Positions 37,075 to 44,977 of a stretch of DNA of 64,000 nt are shown in pieces. Numbering within the stretch: the stretch's first letter is position 1; every line of letters begins with the position of its first letter. The DNA comes from Lentzea albidocapillata. Lineage in GTDB: Bacteria; Actinomycetota; Actinomycetes; Mycobacteriales; Pseudonocardiaceae. The notes under the pieces were generated by a model that did no database searches, was not told where the DNA came from, and saw only the letters and a program-made list of their open reading frames with translations. The translations under genes were made by a program, and so were the position numbers. Location of the stretch: positions 620,001 to 684,000 of the forward strand of contig NZ_JOEA01000014.1 in the NCBI RefSeq assembly GCF_000719115.1, read 5' to 3'.

Positions 37075-37193
37075 ACTCGAACCCTACGAGCGGGCACTCA
37101 CGATTCCGGCCCGCTGCAGCAAGGTTCTCACGAGAGTGGGAGCGGCTTTATTCGATCGTGTGATCGTCACCCGTCGGCGACTACCGGACGCAG

Positions 37194-37496
37194 TCACACT
37201 CCTTCGTGGGCCAGCACCAACTGGCCGCGGGCGGCGGTCAACAATGTGCGGGCTTCCTGGATCTCCACGTACTTCAGGTGTTCACACGCGGCCTGCGCAC
37301 ACGCCAGCGCGTGCTGCAGGGCGGTGTTGTCGTCCACGGGACCAGCGTCCCGCAGCGCGTCACGCAGGGATTCCTCCGCGCGCCGTGCGCCGACGACCGG
37401 GTCGCCGAGCGCAGTGGGCCTCACCGAAGCGAGGACCTGCTCGACGGCCAGTTCAAGCACGCCGGTCGATGTCCGCGTGCCCACGGCTGAGCTCAT
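37194..37496 (-). CDS. Small helical hypothetical protein
   Basis: A 100-aa protein, mostly alpha-helical by eye, with one Cys pair-like segment (ALACAQAACEHLKYVEIQEART) and an N-terminal STGVLELAVEQVLASVRP. ATG 37496 has GGAGGT 10 bp upstream. I do not recognise a family; the size and pattern suggest a helical-bundle protein. It is monocistronic between the tnpB remnant and malQ. Confidence 0.55.
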   Translation of the reverse strand: MSSAVGTRTSTGVLELAVEQVLASVRPTALGDPVVGARRAEESLRDALRDAGPVDDNTALQHALACAQAACEHLKYVEIQEARTLLTAARGQLVLAHEGV

Positions 37497-37590
37497 TTGG
37501 TACGCCACCTCCAAGAACGTTCGTCTTCCGCCGTCCGGTGACGGCCTTAGGGTACTCCTCAGGTCTATGACCTGCCGTTACGCAAAAGTT

Positions 37591-39405
37591 TCATCTTCCG
37601 CGGCTGCGGAGCGGCCGGGTGATCTCCCGGACGCGGGGGAAGAACTCGTCCAGTACCACCGGCAGGGGGATTCTCCAGTTCGGGTGCTCGTCGATCGTGC
37701 CCGGCACGTTCGGCTGCCGGGTTTCCCGCAGAGCGTCCTGAGGTGAAGTCAGTACCAACGCGCAGGGTGCCTGCGCGAGCAGTTCGTGGGCGCCCTCGAC
37801 CCTGTCGGCGGGCTTGACGCCCTCCTGGCGCATCAGCTCGTCGAAGTCGGGGCCGTCCGGTCCGGCGAAGAACGTCGCCGCGGTCGGCAGGTCGTGCGTC
37901 GAGATGCTGGCCATCTGGTTCGGGTTCCACTGCGACGGCGGGACCAGCGGGTGACCCTCGGCGTAGTAGTCGCGCTGGAAGTAGAGGACGGCGCTGGTCA
38001 GCATGCCGTTCTCCTGCAACGTCTTCGTGACGATCGGTTCGACCGTGCCGAGGTCCTCGCCGACCACGACCGCGCCCGCCCGGTACGCCTCCAGCGCGAG
38101 CACGCCGAGCATGGCGTCCGCGTCGTAGTGGACGTACGTGCCGCGTGACGGCGGTTCGCCCGGCGGGATCCACCACAGCCGCCACAGACCCGCGACGTGG
38201 TCGATGCGGATGCCGTCCGCGTGCTGCAGGACGCTGCGCAGCACCTGCCGGAACGGCCGGTAGCCGGTCTCGGCGAGCCTGTCCGGGCGCCACGGCGGCA
38301 GGCCCCAGCCCTGGCCGTCCGCGCTGAACGCGTCGGGCGGCGCACCGACCGTGACGTCGATGGCGAACGCGTCGGGGTCGGCGAACGTGTCCGCGCCACC
38401 GGGATCGACGCCCACCGGCAGGTCGTGGATGACGCCGACGGCCATGCCGGCCTCGTGCGCGGCGAGCCGGACGTCCTGGAGCTGGCGGGTGCAGAGGTGC
38501 TGCAGCCAGGCGTAGAACCCGACCCGTTCGGCGGGTGGGTCTGCGCGGTCGGCCGGCCACCGGCGCCAGTCCTTGCCGTGGATCTCGGCGAGCGCGCAGT
38601 AGGTCGCGAACTTCTCGAGTTCGGCGTCCATCTCGACCTCGCCGCCGGGGAAGAGCAGCTCCAGGGCCTGCTTCTTCGCTTCCCACACGGCGTCGTAGTC
38701 GATCAGGTCCTGGTTCGCGGGCTTGAGGTCGCGGATGAGCTGCCGGGTGCGCGGGCAGGCCTGCAGGAACTCGGCCGTGTCCGTGACGCGCAGGTACAGC
38801 GGGTTGACGAACCGGCGGCTGGTCGGCGAGTACGGCGAGCGCTCGACGGGGTGCGTCGGGCTCGGCGCCTGCACCGGGTTGACCAGCACGACGCCGGCGT
38901 CGAGTTCGAGGGACGACCTGCGGGCGATCGTGGCGAGGTCGGCGAAGTCGCCCATCCCCCACGATTCCTTCGAGCGCGCGGCGTAGAGCTGCAGCATCCA
39001 GCCCCACGTGCGGGGCACTTCGGGCAGCGTCCTGGGCGCGACGGCGAGCGTGACGGTCTGGTCCTCGGTCACCACGCGGTGCCAGCCGAGTGGCACCGAG
39101 TCCGGGACGTGCCGTTCGACGGTGAACGAGGTGCCGTCCTCCAGCTCGATGGTCGCGGGCCCGCTCAGGTCGTACGTCTCGTACTCGCGGATGACGATCG
39201 TGGGCGGGAGCTTCCGCTCGGCCCTGCGCCGCTCGACCTCGGCGAGCTCGCGGGCGACCGAGTCCTCTGTGGACGCGTCGACTCCGAACTGGGCGAGGAT
39301 CTTGACCACGACGTCGCGATCGACCGAGACCTCTTGCTGGTCCGCGTTTTCGTACCGAGTGGCCACGCCCCAAGCGTCCGCCAGCCGCGTCACCGACTCC
39401 TCCAC
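37591..39405 (-). CDS. malQ: 4-alpha-glucanotransferase (amylomaltase)
   Basis: A 604-aa GH77 enzyme, slightly shorter than the about 700-aa E. coli MalQ, with an N-terminal extension (residues 1-110) of the actinobacterial form. Barrel motifs are SWGMGDFADL, VGVIHDLPVGVDPGG, GIRIDHVAGLWRLWWIP (nucleophile Asp), VVGEDLGTVEP (acid/base Glu) and STHDLPT. It transfers glucan segments between maltodextrins and supports the glycogen-trehalose genes nearby. GTG 39405 and GTG 39393 are both possible starts; the latter lies just after GGAGGAG. Confidence 0.93.
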   Translation of the reverse strand: MEESVTRLADAWGVATRYENADQQEVSVDRDVVVKILAQFGVDASTEDSVARELAEVERRRAERKLPPTIVIREYETYDLSGPATIELEDGTSFTVERHVPDSVPLGWHRVVTEDQTVTLAVAPRTLPEVPRTWGWMLQLYAARSKESWGMGDFADLATIARRSSLELDAGVVLVNPVQAPSPTHPVERSPYSPTSRRFVNPLYLRVTDTAEFLQACPRTRQLIRDLKPANQDLIDYDAVWEAKKQALELLFPGGEVEMDAELEKFATYCALAEIHGKDWRRWPADRADPPAERVGFYAWLQHLCTRQLQDVRLAAHEAGMAVGVIHDLPVGVDPGGADTFADPDAFAIDVTVGAPPDAFSADGQGWGLPPWRPDRLAETGYRPFRQVLRSVLQHADGIRIDHVAGLWRLWWIPPGEPPSRGTYVHYDADAMLGVLALEAYRAGAVVVGEDLGTVEPIVTKTLQENGMLTSAVLYFQRDYYAEGHPLVPPSQWNPNQMASISTHDLPTAATFFAGPDGPDFDELMRQEGVKPADRVEGAHELLAQAPCALVLTSPQDALRETRQPNVPGTIDEHPNWRIPLPVVLDEFFPRVREITRPLRSRGR

Positions 39406-39510
39406 AGGTACAAGCTATGTCACAGCTCGGTCCGCATTACCAGAGCAAATGGTCCCTGGTCACCCGATGGGTGCAGGCCGGTTGGGACACACACGCAGAG
39501 ATGCTTTTAC

Positions 39511-39936
39511 TTAGACATCCGATGCTTCACTCGGAATGGCGACGACGGCCTCGACCTCGACCAGGAAGTCGGGCCCGAACAACGCCGCGACCTGAACCAG
39601 CGTGCTGGCCGGGTTGTGCACCTCGCCCAGCGCGGGCCGCAGGATTTCGTCACGCACGGCACGAATGGTCTGAATGTCTGATGCGTCGAGCACGAACCAG
39701 GTGAACTTGACGACATCCGACCAGTCGGCGCCGAAACTGCGGATGACGTGATGAAGATTGCTCAGTGCCTGCCGCGTCTGCGCCGCCAGGTCGTCGACCC
39801 CGACCACGCAGCCGGCCGCGTCGATCGCCACCTGACCGGAGATGAACGCGAGCTTGCCGGTGACCGCCACGGCGTGGGCGTAGCCGGGGGTGGCCGGCAG
39901 CGCGGCGAGCTCGGTCAGGCGTTCTTCGGCGGGCAT
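39511..39936 (-). CDS. RidA/YjgF-family enamine/imine deaminase
   Basis: A 141-aa RidA-family protein: ATPGYAHAVAVTGKLAFISGQVAID, then QALSNLHHVIRSFG and a C-terminal NPASTLVQVAALFGPDFLVEVEAVV with the conserved segment that carries the ligand-binding position. The Arg105-type residue of canonical RidA is replaced here by a different residue, since the motif reads NPASTLVQV rather than PARSxxV, so it may bind but not deaminate. It is 14 bp downstream of the LacI gene and probably in its operon. Confidence 0.85.
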   Translation of the reverse strand: MPAEERLTELAALPATPGYAHAVAVTGKLAFISGQVAIDAAGCVVGVDDLAAQTRQALSNLHHVIRSFGADWSDVVKFTWFVLDASDIQTIRAVRDEILRPALGEVHNPASTLVQVAALFGPDFLVEVEAVVAIPSEASDV

Positions 39937-39950
39937 GGCCGCCACCCTAC

Positions 39951-40871
39951 TCAGGCGACGGGCCCGCTGGAGTTGCGCACGACCAGCCGCACCGGGTGCT
40001 CCGCCGGTTCGATCTCCCCGCCCCTGATCAGCGTGAACAGGTCGGCGACTGCCCGCTCCCCCTGCGTCTTCGCCGCCCCCTCGACGGCGGTCAGCCCGAC
40101 GACGCGGGTGAGCTCCTGCCCGTCCAGCGACACGATCGACAGCTCGTCCGGCACCGCGCGCCCGTCCCGCTGCATGCGCAGGAAGATCCCCACCGCCGCG
40201 GCACCGTTCGAGCTGATCACCGCGGTGGGCAGGCGTTCGCCGTCGAGCAGCACGTCGACCACCTGCTCGCCACCGTCGACGGTCGGCGAGCACCACACCG
40301 TCCACTCGGGACGCACGGTGAGCCCGGCGGCGACCAGGATCTCGTCGTAGGACTCGTCGACGCCGTCGGCCAGCACCAGGGCCACGTCGCGGTGCCCCAG
40401 CCCCTGCAGGTGGGACACGGCGGTCCGCAGCGCGTGGCGCAGGTCGGTGTCGTCGACCGTGACGTGCGGGACCTCCAACGACTCCAGCGCGACCTGCTCC
40501 ACCGGGGACAACGACATCGACAGCAGCAGCACGCCGTCCACCCGGCGTCCCAGCGGCAGTTCGCCGAAGAACTTCGCGCGCGCGTCCGCGTCACCCAGCA
40601 CGTAGAGCAGCACGTCATATCCGGCCTGCCGCAACGCGCCCTCCGCGCCCGCCAGCACAGGGCTGACCTCGGATGTCAGCACCGCGATCGCGTACCGGCG
40701 GCCACCGGCCAAAGAGGATGCGTCACGCGCGATCGCGTACTTCATCCGCCGCGCGATCTCGCTCACGTGCTGCCTGGTCGCCTCGGACACGCCCGGTTCG
40801 CCCCGCAGCGCACGCGATACGGTCGCAGCGGACACCCCTGCGGCCTTGGCCACGTCGGACATGCTGGTCAC
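39951..40871 (-). CDS. LacI-family transcriptional regulator
   Basis: A 306-aa LacI repressor: HTH MSDVAKAAGVSAATVSRALR, hinge and a sensor domain (residues about 60-306). The GTG at 40871 is chosen as it leaves the usual three or four residues before the HTH; the frame continues upstream into the divergent peroxiredoxin gene. It is 22 bp from that gene, leaving almost no promoter space, and no clear palindrome is visible there. Followed by the RidA gene. Confidence 0.88.
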   Translation of the reverse strand: MTSMSDVAKAAGVSAATVSRALRGEPGVSEATRQHVSEIARRMKYAIARDASSLAGGRRYAIAVLTSEVSPVLAGAEGALRQAGYDVLLYVLGDADARAKFFGELPLGRRVDGVLLLSMSLSPVEQVALESLEVPHVTVDDTDLRHALRTAVSHLQGLGHRDVALVLADGVDESYDEILVAAGLTVRPEWTVWCSPTVDGGEQVVDVLLDGERLPTAVISSNGAAAVGIFLRMQRDGRAVPDELSIVSLDGQELTRVVGLTAVEGAAKTQGERAVADLFTLIRGGEIEPAEHPVRLVVRNSSGPVA

Positions 40872-40893
40872 GGCCCGAGCGTATTGGAGATCC

Positions 40894-41343
40894 ATGAAGC
40901 CCGGCGACCTCGCCCCCGACTTCACACTGCCCGACCAGGACGGCACCGACCGCAAGCTGTCGGCACTGCTCGAGGCCGGCCCGGTCGTGCTGTTCTTCTA
41001 CCCCGCCGCGATGACGACCGGGTGCACCGCGCAGAGCTGCCACTTCCGCGACCTCGCCGCCGAGTTCGAGGAGGCGGGCGCCCAGCGCGTCGGGATCTCG
41101 ATGGACGACGTGGCGAAGCAGAAGCAGTTCGCCGAGCTGAACAACTTCGACTACCCGCTGCTCTCCGACACCGGCGGCGACGTCGCGGAGCAGTACGGCG
41201 TGCGGCGCCGGTTCGGGCCGATCCCGGTCAAGCGGCACACGTTCGTCATCGGCGCCGGCCGCGAGGTCATCGAGGTGATCAGGAGCGAGTTCTCGATGAA
41301 CGCGCACGCGGACAAGGCGCTGGCGGCACTCAGGAGTCGGTGA
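40894..41343 (+). CDS. Peroxiredoxin, Bcp/PrxQ type
   Basis: A 149-aa thiol peroxidase. Peroxidatic Cys44 lies in MTTGCTAQSCHF with resolving Cys49 five residues later, the spacing of the PrxQ/Bcp alpha group. It reduces peroxides and lipid hydroperoxides using thioredoxin. ATG 40894 has GGAGAT upstream. It diverges from the LacI gene and overlaps the end of the convergent MmpS-like gene by 14 bp. Confidence 0.92.
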   Translation: MKPGDLAPDFTLPDQDGTDRKLSALLEAGPVVLFFYPAAMTTGCTAQSCHFRDLAAEFEEAGAQRVGISMDDVAKQKQFAELNNFDYPLLSDTGGDVAEQYGVRRRFGPIPVKRHTFVIGAGREVIEVIRSEFSMNAHADKALAALRSR

Positions 41344-41860
41344 TCGTCAGGACGCCGTAGGGCCCGGAAGCCTTGCCCTCGCGGACAGTCGCGCCGTCGA
41401 TCGTGTACCTGCCGTGCACCTCGGCTCCGTCCGGGCCCGCCACCACCACGAGCATCACGGAGTCGGACGCGGGGTCGGCGGGCACCTCGACGGTGCGTGT
41501 CCACGGCAGCGTCACGCCCGCCTCGTTGTGGATGGAGGTGCCGACGGTCGCGGTGACGTTGAACGCCTTGCCGGTGCCGGTCACCTCGAACACCACGACC
41601 CGCTTCGACGGTGGGGCGGGCGGTTCCGGCCGCGCCACGGGCGGCGGTCCGGGCGGCGGCGGCCCGGGCTCTGGTTCGGCCTGCGAAACGGCGTCGCGCA
41701 CCGCGTCCACCGCGCCAGGCCCGTACATCACGCCGCCCACCGCCAGCAGCGCGATGATCAGGAGGAAGATCCACGGACCCTTGCGGGTCTTGCGCACCTC
41801 GTCGTGCAACGGCGGCGCGACGCCGTACTCCGGTGGCTGGTGTGGTGGCAAGTGCGACAT
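41330..41860 (-). CDS. MmpS-like membrane-anchored protein
   Basis: A 176-aa protein: cytoplasmic Pro-rich N-terminus (1-28), one membrane span (WIFLLIIALLAVGGVMYG), a Pro-rich linker (about 62-85), then an exported beta-rich domain with VVVFEVTGTGKAFNVTATVGT and VTLPWTRTVEV, close to the MmpS fold. MmpS proteins of mycobacteria work with MmpL exporters; no MmpL is here, so it may belong to the general actinobacterial group. A short region with a ribosome-site-like purine run precedes it. Confidence 0.78.
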   Translation of the reverse strand: MSHLPPHQPPEYGVAPPLHDEVRKTRKGPWIFLLIIALLAVGGVMYGPGAVDAVRDAVSQAEPEPGPPPPGPPPVARPEPPAPPSKRVVVFEVTGTGKAFNVTATVGTSIHNEAGVTLPWTRTVEVPADPASDSVMLVVVAGPDGAEVHGRYTIDGATVREGKASGPYGVLTITDS

Positions 41861-41964
41861 GTGACCCCCTGCTGAGGGAGTCGATCTCGCGCCTCCCGCC
41901 GTTACTCAGGAGCTAAGACGCGGCGCGGCACGAAAAGGATCCGTGCGGCACCTCGTGCACTTCG

Positions 41965-42534
41965 TCATCTCAATCCGGCCAGCACGAAGTCCGCGATCTC
42001 CCCGGCCAGCTGGGCGGGCGTCTTCTGGCCGTCCGGCCGGAACCACATGGGCAGCTGGTTCACGACGCCCAGCGCGATCCGCACGACGGTGTCCGCGGGC
42101 ACGACGGAGCTGAACTCGCCGGCCGCCTGCCCCTTCTCCACGACCGCGAGGAACGTCTCGTGGTAGCGGCGGCGTTCGGCGCGGAAGTCCGTCATCCGGT
42201 CCTCGCCGAGCCGGTGCAGCTCCCGGACGAACACCGCCGTCTCGTCGACCCGTTCGGCCGTCGAGGTGACGAGCGACGCCAGAATCTCGCGCACCGTCTC
42301 GGCGGCGGACAGGCCGAGGCCGATGATCCGGTCCATGTCGGCGGACTGGGACGTGATCAGCAGCCGGTAGATCTCGAAGAGCAGGTCGTCCTTCGAGCGG
42401 AAGTAGTGGTACAGCGCGCCCTTGGTGACCTCGGCGGCCTTGACGATCTCCTGCACCGAGGTCGCGTCGTAGCCCTGCGACGCGAACAGGCGCACGGCCG
42501 CATCGATGATCTTCTGCTCGGTCGCGCTGGGCAC
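41965..42534 (-). CDS. TetR-family regulator next to an F420-type oxidoreductase
   Basis: A 189-aa TetR regulator: HTH TSVQEIVKAAEVTKGALYHYFRSKDDL (residues about 27-52) and an all-helical ligand domain. Form and context resemble the KstR2/FadR-like group that controls lipid or steroid oxidation, which is a guess. GTG 42534 is 2 bp after the stop of the oxidoreductase gene, so they form an operon, and the palindrome at 43522 upstream of that operon is its probable operator. Confidence 0.88.
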   Translation of the reverse strand: MPSATEQKIIDAAVRLFASQGYDATSVQEIVKAAEVTKGALYHYFRSKDDLLFEIYRLLITSQSADMDRIIGLGLSAAETVREILASLVTSTAERVDETAVFVRELHRLGEDRMTDFRAERRRYHETFLAVVEKGQAAGEFSSVVPADTVVRIALGVVNQLPMWFRPDGQKTPAQLAGEIADFVLAGLR

Positions 42535-42536
42535 GG

Positions 42537-43487
42537 TTATCCCCGGGGTGCGAGCGCGCGTGCCTGCTCGGCCTGGTCGCCCCCGGTCGGGAGCAGCGCG
42601 ATGATCGGGGTGTCGACGCCGTTGGCCTGGTACTCGGCCACGCGGTCACGGCAGTGGCCGAGCGATCCGTGCACGACCAGCGCGTCCACGACCTCGTCCG
42701 GGATCGCCTTCGACGCGGCCTTGCGGTCGCCCGCCGCCCACGCCTCGTGCATCGGCCGCAGCGCCTCGCCGCGGCCGAGCCAGTCGTGGAACGCGGCGTA
42801 CGCCGGCACGGTCAGGTACGTGCTGATCAGCATGCGTCCCAGCGCCCGTGCGGCATCGGCGTCCTCGGTCGGGCACACGAAGATCCGCGCCGCGAGCTCG
42901 GCGTCGCCCAGTTCGGAACGCACCTGGGCCACGTCGGAGGCGGCGAGCCAGTTCGTGATCGCGCCGTCGGCCTCACGACCGGCCAGGCGCAGCATGTTCG
43001 GCCGCAGCGCCGCGAGCATGATCGGCACCTTCTCCGCGGGCGGGCGCTCCAGCTTGAAGCCCTTCACCGAGAACGTGTCGTAGTCGGCGGAGACCTTCTC
43101 CCCCGCCAGCGCGGCCTTCAGGAAGCGCAGCGTGTCGCGGGTGCGCTTGAACGGCTCCTCGAACGGGATCGCGTTCCAGCGCTGCACGATGGCGGGCGAC
43201 GACGAGCCGATGCCCAGCACGAACCGGCCGCCGGTCACCTCCGCGAGCGTCGCGGCGGTCATCGCCAGCGTGGCCGGGCCGCGCGTGTAGACGGGCGCGA
43301 TCGCCGTGCCGAAGCGCAGCTCCGAGGACCACTGCGCGGCCAGGGCGAGCGGCGTGAACGCGTCGGTGCCGGTCGTCTCGGCCGACCACACGTCCGTGTA
43401 ACCGAGCCCGGCGAGCTCGGACACCAGCGCGCGGTGCTCCAGCACCGGCATACCGATCAGCGGCAGCGTGATTCCCCAACGAGCCAT
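42537..43487 (-). CDS. F420-dependent LLM-class oxidoreductase
   Basis: A 316-aa luciferase-like monooxygenase-fold protein: WGITLPLIGMPVLEHRALV, VWSAETTGTDAFTPLALAAQWS, LAMTAATLAEVTGGRFVLGIGSSS and PIMLAALRPNMLRLAGREADG are the typical F420-binding LLM segments. Members reduce or oxidise ketones and unsaturated substrates with F420. It is the first gene of a two-gene unit with the TetR regulator, whose operator lies 35 bp upstream of the ATG. Confidence 0.88.
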   Translation of the reverse strand: MARWGITLPLIGMPVLEHRALVSELAGLGYTDVWSAETTGTDAFTPLALAAQWSSELRFGTAIAPVYTRGPATLAMTAATLAEVTGGRFVLGIGSSSPAIVQRWNAIPFEEPFKRTRDTLRFLKAALAGEKVSADYDTFSVKGFKLERPPAEKVPIMLAALRPNMLRLAGREADGAITNWLAASDVAQVRSELGDAELAARIFVCPTEDADAARALGRMLISTYLTVPAYAAFHDWLGRGEALRPMHEAWAAGDRKAASKAIPDEVVDALVVHGSLGHCRDRVAEYQANGVDTPIIALLPTGGDQAEQARALAPRG

Positions 43488-43521
43488 GAACGCCTCCAGT
43501 TCAGCGACTTCAGGGCCACCC

Positions 43522-43537
43522 TACCGACCGGTCGGTA
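43522..43537. promoter_or_regulatory. TetR-family operator, perfect 16-bp palindrome
   Basis: TACCGACCGGTCGGTA is perfectly palindromic and of the standard TACCGACCGGTCGGTA TetR class. It lies 35 bp before the LLM oxidoreductase start and 12 bp from the end of the O-methyltransferase gene. The TetR gene in the same operon is the likely binder. Confidence 0.85.
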
Positions 43538-43548
43538 TGCCCACAACC

Positions 43549-44205
43549 TCACCTCTTGCGGGCCATGGTCAGCCCGTCCGCGATCGGCACCAGCACGGAC
43601 TCGACCCGCTGGTCACTGAGCACGAACCTGTTGAAGGCGTCGATCGCGGCGGCGTTGCCCTCGGGCTGATCGCCGGCCGCCTCGCCGTAGTAGAGGGTGT
43701 TGTCGGCGAGCAACAGGCCGCCCTGCCGCACGCGCGGCACCAGCAGGTCCCAGTAGTGCACGTATCCGACCTTGTCCGCGTCGATGAACACCAGGTCGAT
43801 GACCGGTTCCTCCGGCATCTCGGCCAGCGTCTGGGCGGCCGCGCCGAGCCGCAGGTCGATCCGGTCGCGCACGCCCGCCGCCTGCCACGCCTCCTCCGCG
43901 ATCGAGGTCCACTCGGCGGAGACGTCGCAGGTGATGACCTTGCCGGACGGGGGAAGTGCCTGCGCGAACGCCAGCGTGGAGTAGCCGGTGTAGGTGCCGA
44001 CCTCGACCACGGTCTGCGCGCCCGTGATCTTGACCAGCAACGACAGCAGCACCGCCTGCTCGTGCGGGATCTGCATCTCCGCCGAGTCGCCGAGCTCCAG
44101 CGTGCGGGCGATGAGCTTCTCCTGCACCGCGCTGGGCCGGCCGGCCTGCTCGCGCACGTAGCGGTAGATCTGCGGGGTCATGACCACGGCCTTGAAGTCG
44201 TTCAC
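43549..44205 (-). CDS. SAM-dependent O-methyltransferase, catechol/caffeoyl-CoA type
   Basis: A 218-aa class I O-methyltransferase: QIPHEQAVLLSLLVKITGAQTVVEVGTYTGYSTLAFA (SAM site), ITCDVSAEW, VFIDADKVGYVHYWDLL (metal Asp) and LLADNTLYYGEA. This group methylates catechols such as caffeoyl-CoA with Mg2+. GTG 44205 has GAAGG 6 bp upstream. It is the last gene of the five-gene aromatic block, 13 bp after the hydroxylase-like gene. A 3-O-methylation of a caffeoyl- or DOPA-type product is the likely role. Confidence 0.88.
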   Translation of the reverse strand: MNDFKAVVMTPQIYRYVREQAGRPSAVQEKLIARTLELGDSAEMQIPHEQAVLLSLLVKITGAQTVVEVGTYTGYSTLAFAQALPPSGKVITCDVSAEWTSIAEEAWQAAGVRDRIDLRLGAAAQTLAEMPEEPVIDLVFIDADKVGYVHYWDLLVPRVRQGGLLLADNTLYYGEAAGDQPEGNAAAIDAFNRFVLSDQRVESVLVPIADGLTMARKR

Positions 44206-44218
44206 GCGCGGCCTTCTC

Positions 44219-44977
44219 TCATAGTCGGGTGGCGAACGTCCTGAGTGTCTCTCCGTACTCCGGGCTCAGCGGGTGTTTCGCGAGGTCGTGACCGATCGCG
44301 GACAGAACGGCGGCGCGGTGCGCGCGGTAGCGGCTCACGCACACGTTCTCCCGGCTGACGAGGAAGAACTCGTCGAACCGGGCCCGTTCGGCCTCGGTGG
44401 TGAACATGCGCGCACGGCCGGACTCGCGCAGCAGCGACGGGCCGCCGGGCACGAGCCTGCGCATGACCTCCATGTGCGCCACCAGGTTCGCCTTGCTCGC
44501 AGAGGTGAGCGGTGCGGCCGCCACGGACCCCAGTGCGGTACGCGCCCGGCGCAGCAGGCCGGGCAGTGGCTCGTGGTCACGTGCCCATCGCCCGCTGAAC
44601 GCCGGGTCGAACGTCACCATCATCGGCCGGATGACGTCCTCGTACACCTCACGGGAACAACTGCCCGAATAGGCGAGCATCACCGAGTACGCGTCGTATC
44701 CAAGCGCAGCGAGGCGGACCAGCTGCGAATCAGGCTCACGTATCAGCCGATCGAGTGAAGCCGAAAGAAACCTCCAGACCAGGAACGCGCCGTGATGGCC
44801 GAGGAACCACCGGTGCACGGCGCGCTCGACCGGATCTTCCGGGGTGTCGATGGTGATCGGCAGCTGGAAGCAGCCGGTCGCGCACGGGATCAGTTCCTCC
44901 TCCGGCATCGGCAGTCGCAGGACGGGCAGGTCGACCCAGGTGTGCCCCCACCGGGGGAGGCAGACGGGAGCACTCAT
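44219..44977 (-). CDS. Possible heme-dependent L-tyrosine 3-hydroxylase-like protein
   Basis: A 252-aa protein without a signal or membrane span. Segments such as HRWFLGHHGAFLVWR, ALGYDAYSVMLAYSGSC and DPAFSGRWARDHEPLP look to me like the heme aromatic-oxygenase group that holds LmbB2, Orf13, SibU and TomI (tyrosine to L-DOPA), which is related to tryptophan dioxygenase; this is recognition by memory and not a search. His-rich segments could hold the heme ligand. The ATG overlaps the stop of the ammonia-lyase gene by 4 bp, so its product surely works with that enzyme. Otherwise it is an uncharacterised family. Confidence 0.5.
   Translation of the reverse strand: MSAPVCLPRWGHTWVDLPVLRLPMPEEELIPCATGCFQLPITIDTPEDPVERAVHRWFLGHHGAFLVWRFLSASLDRLIREPDSQLVRLAALGYDAYSVMLAYSGSCSREVYEDVIRPMMVTFDPAFSGRWARDHEPLPGLLRRARTALGSVAAAPLTSASKANLVAHMEVMRRLVPGGPSLLRESGRARMFTTEAERARFDEFFLVSRENVCVSRYRAHRAAVLSAIGHDLAKHPLSPEYGETLRTFATRL

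Noticed and set aside
36634..37746. 370-codon plus-strand frame over the tnpB remnant
   Set aside because: It is antisense to the remnant and the small hypothetical gene and lacks domains.
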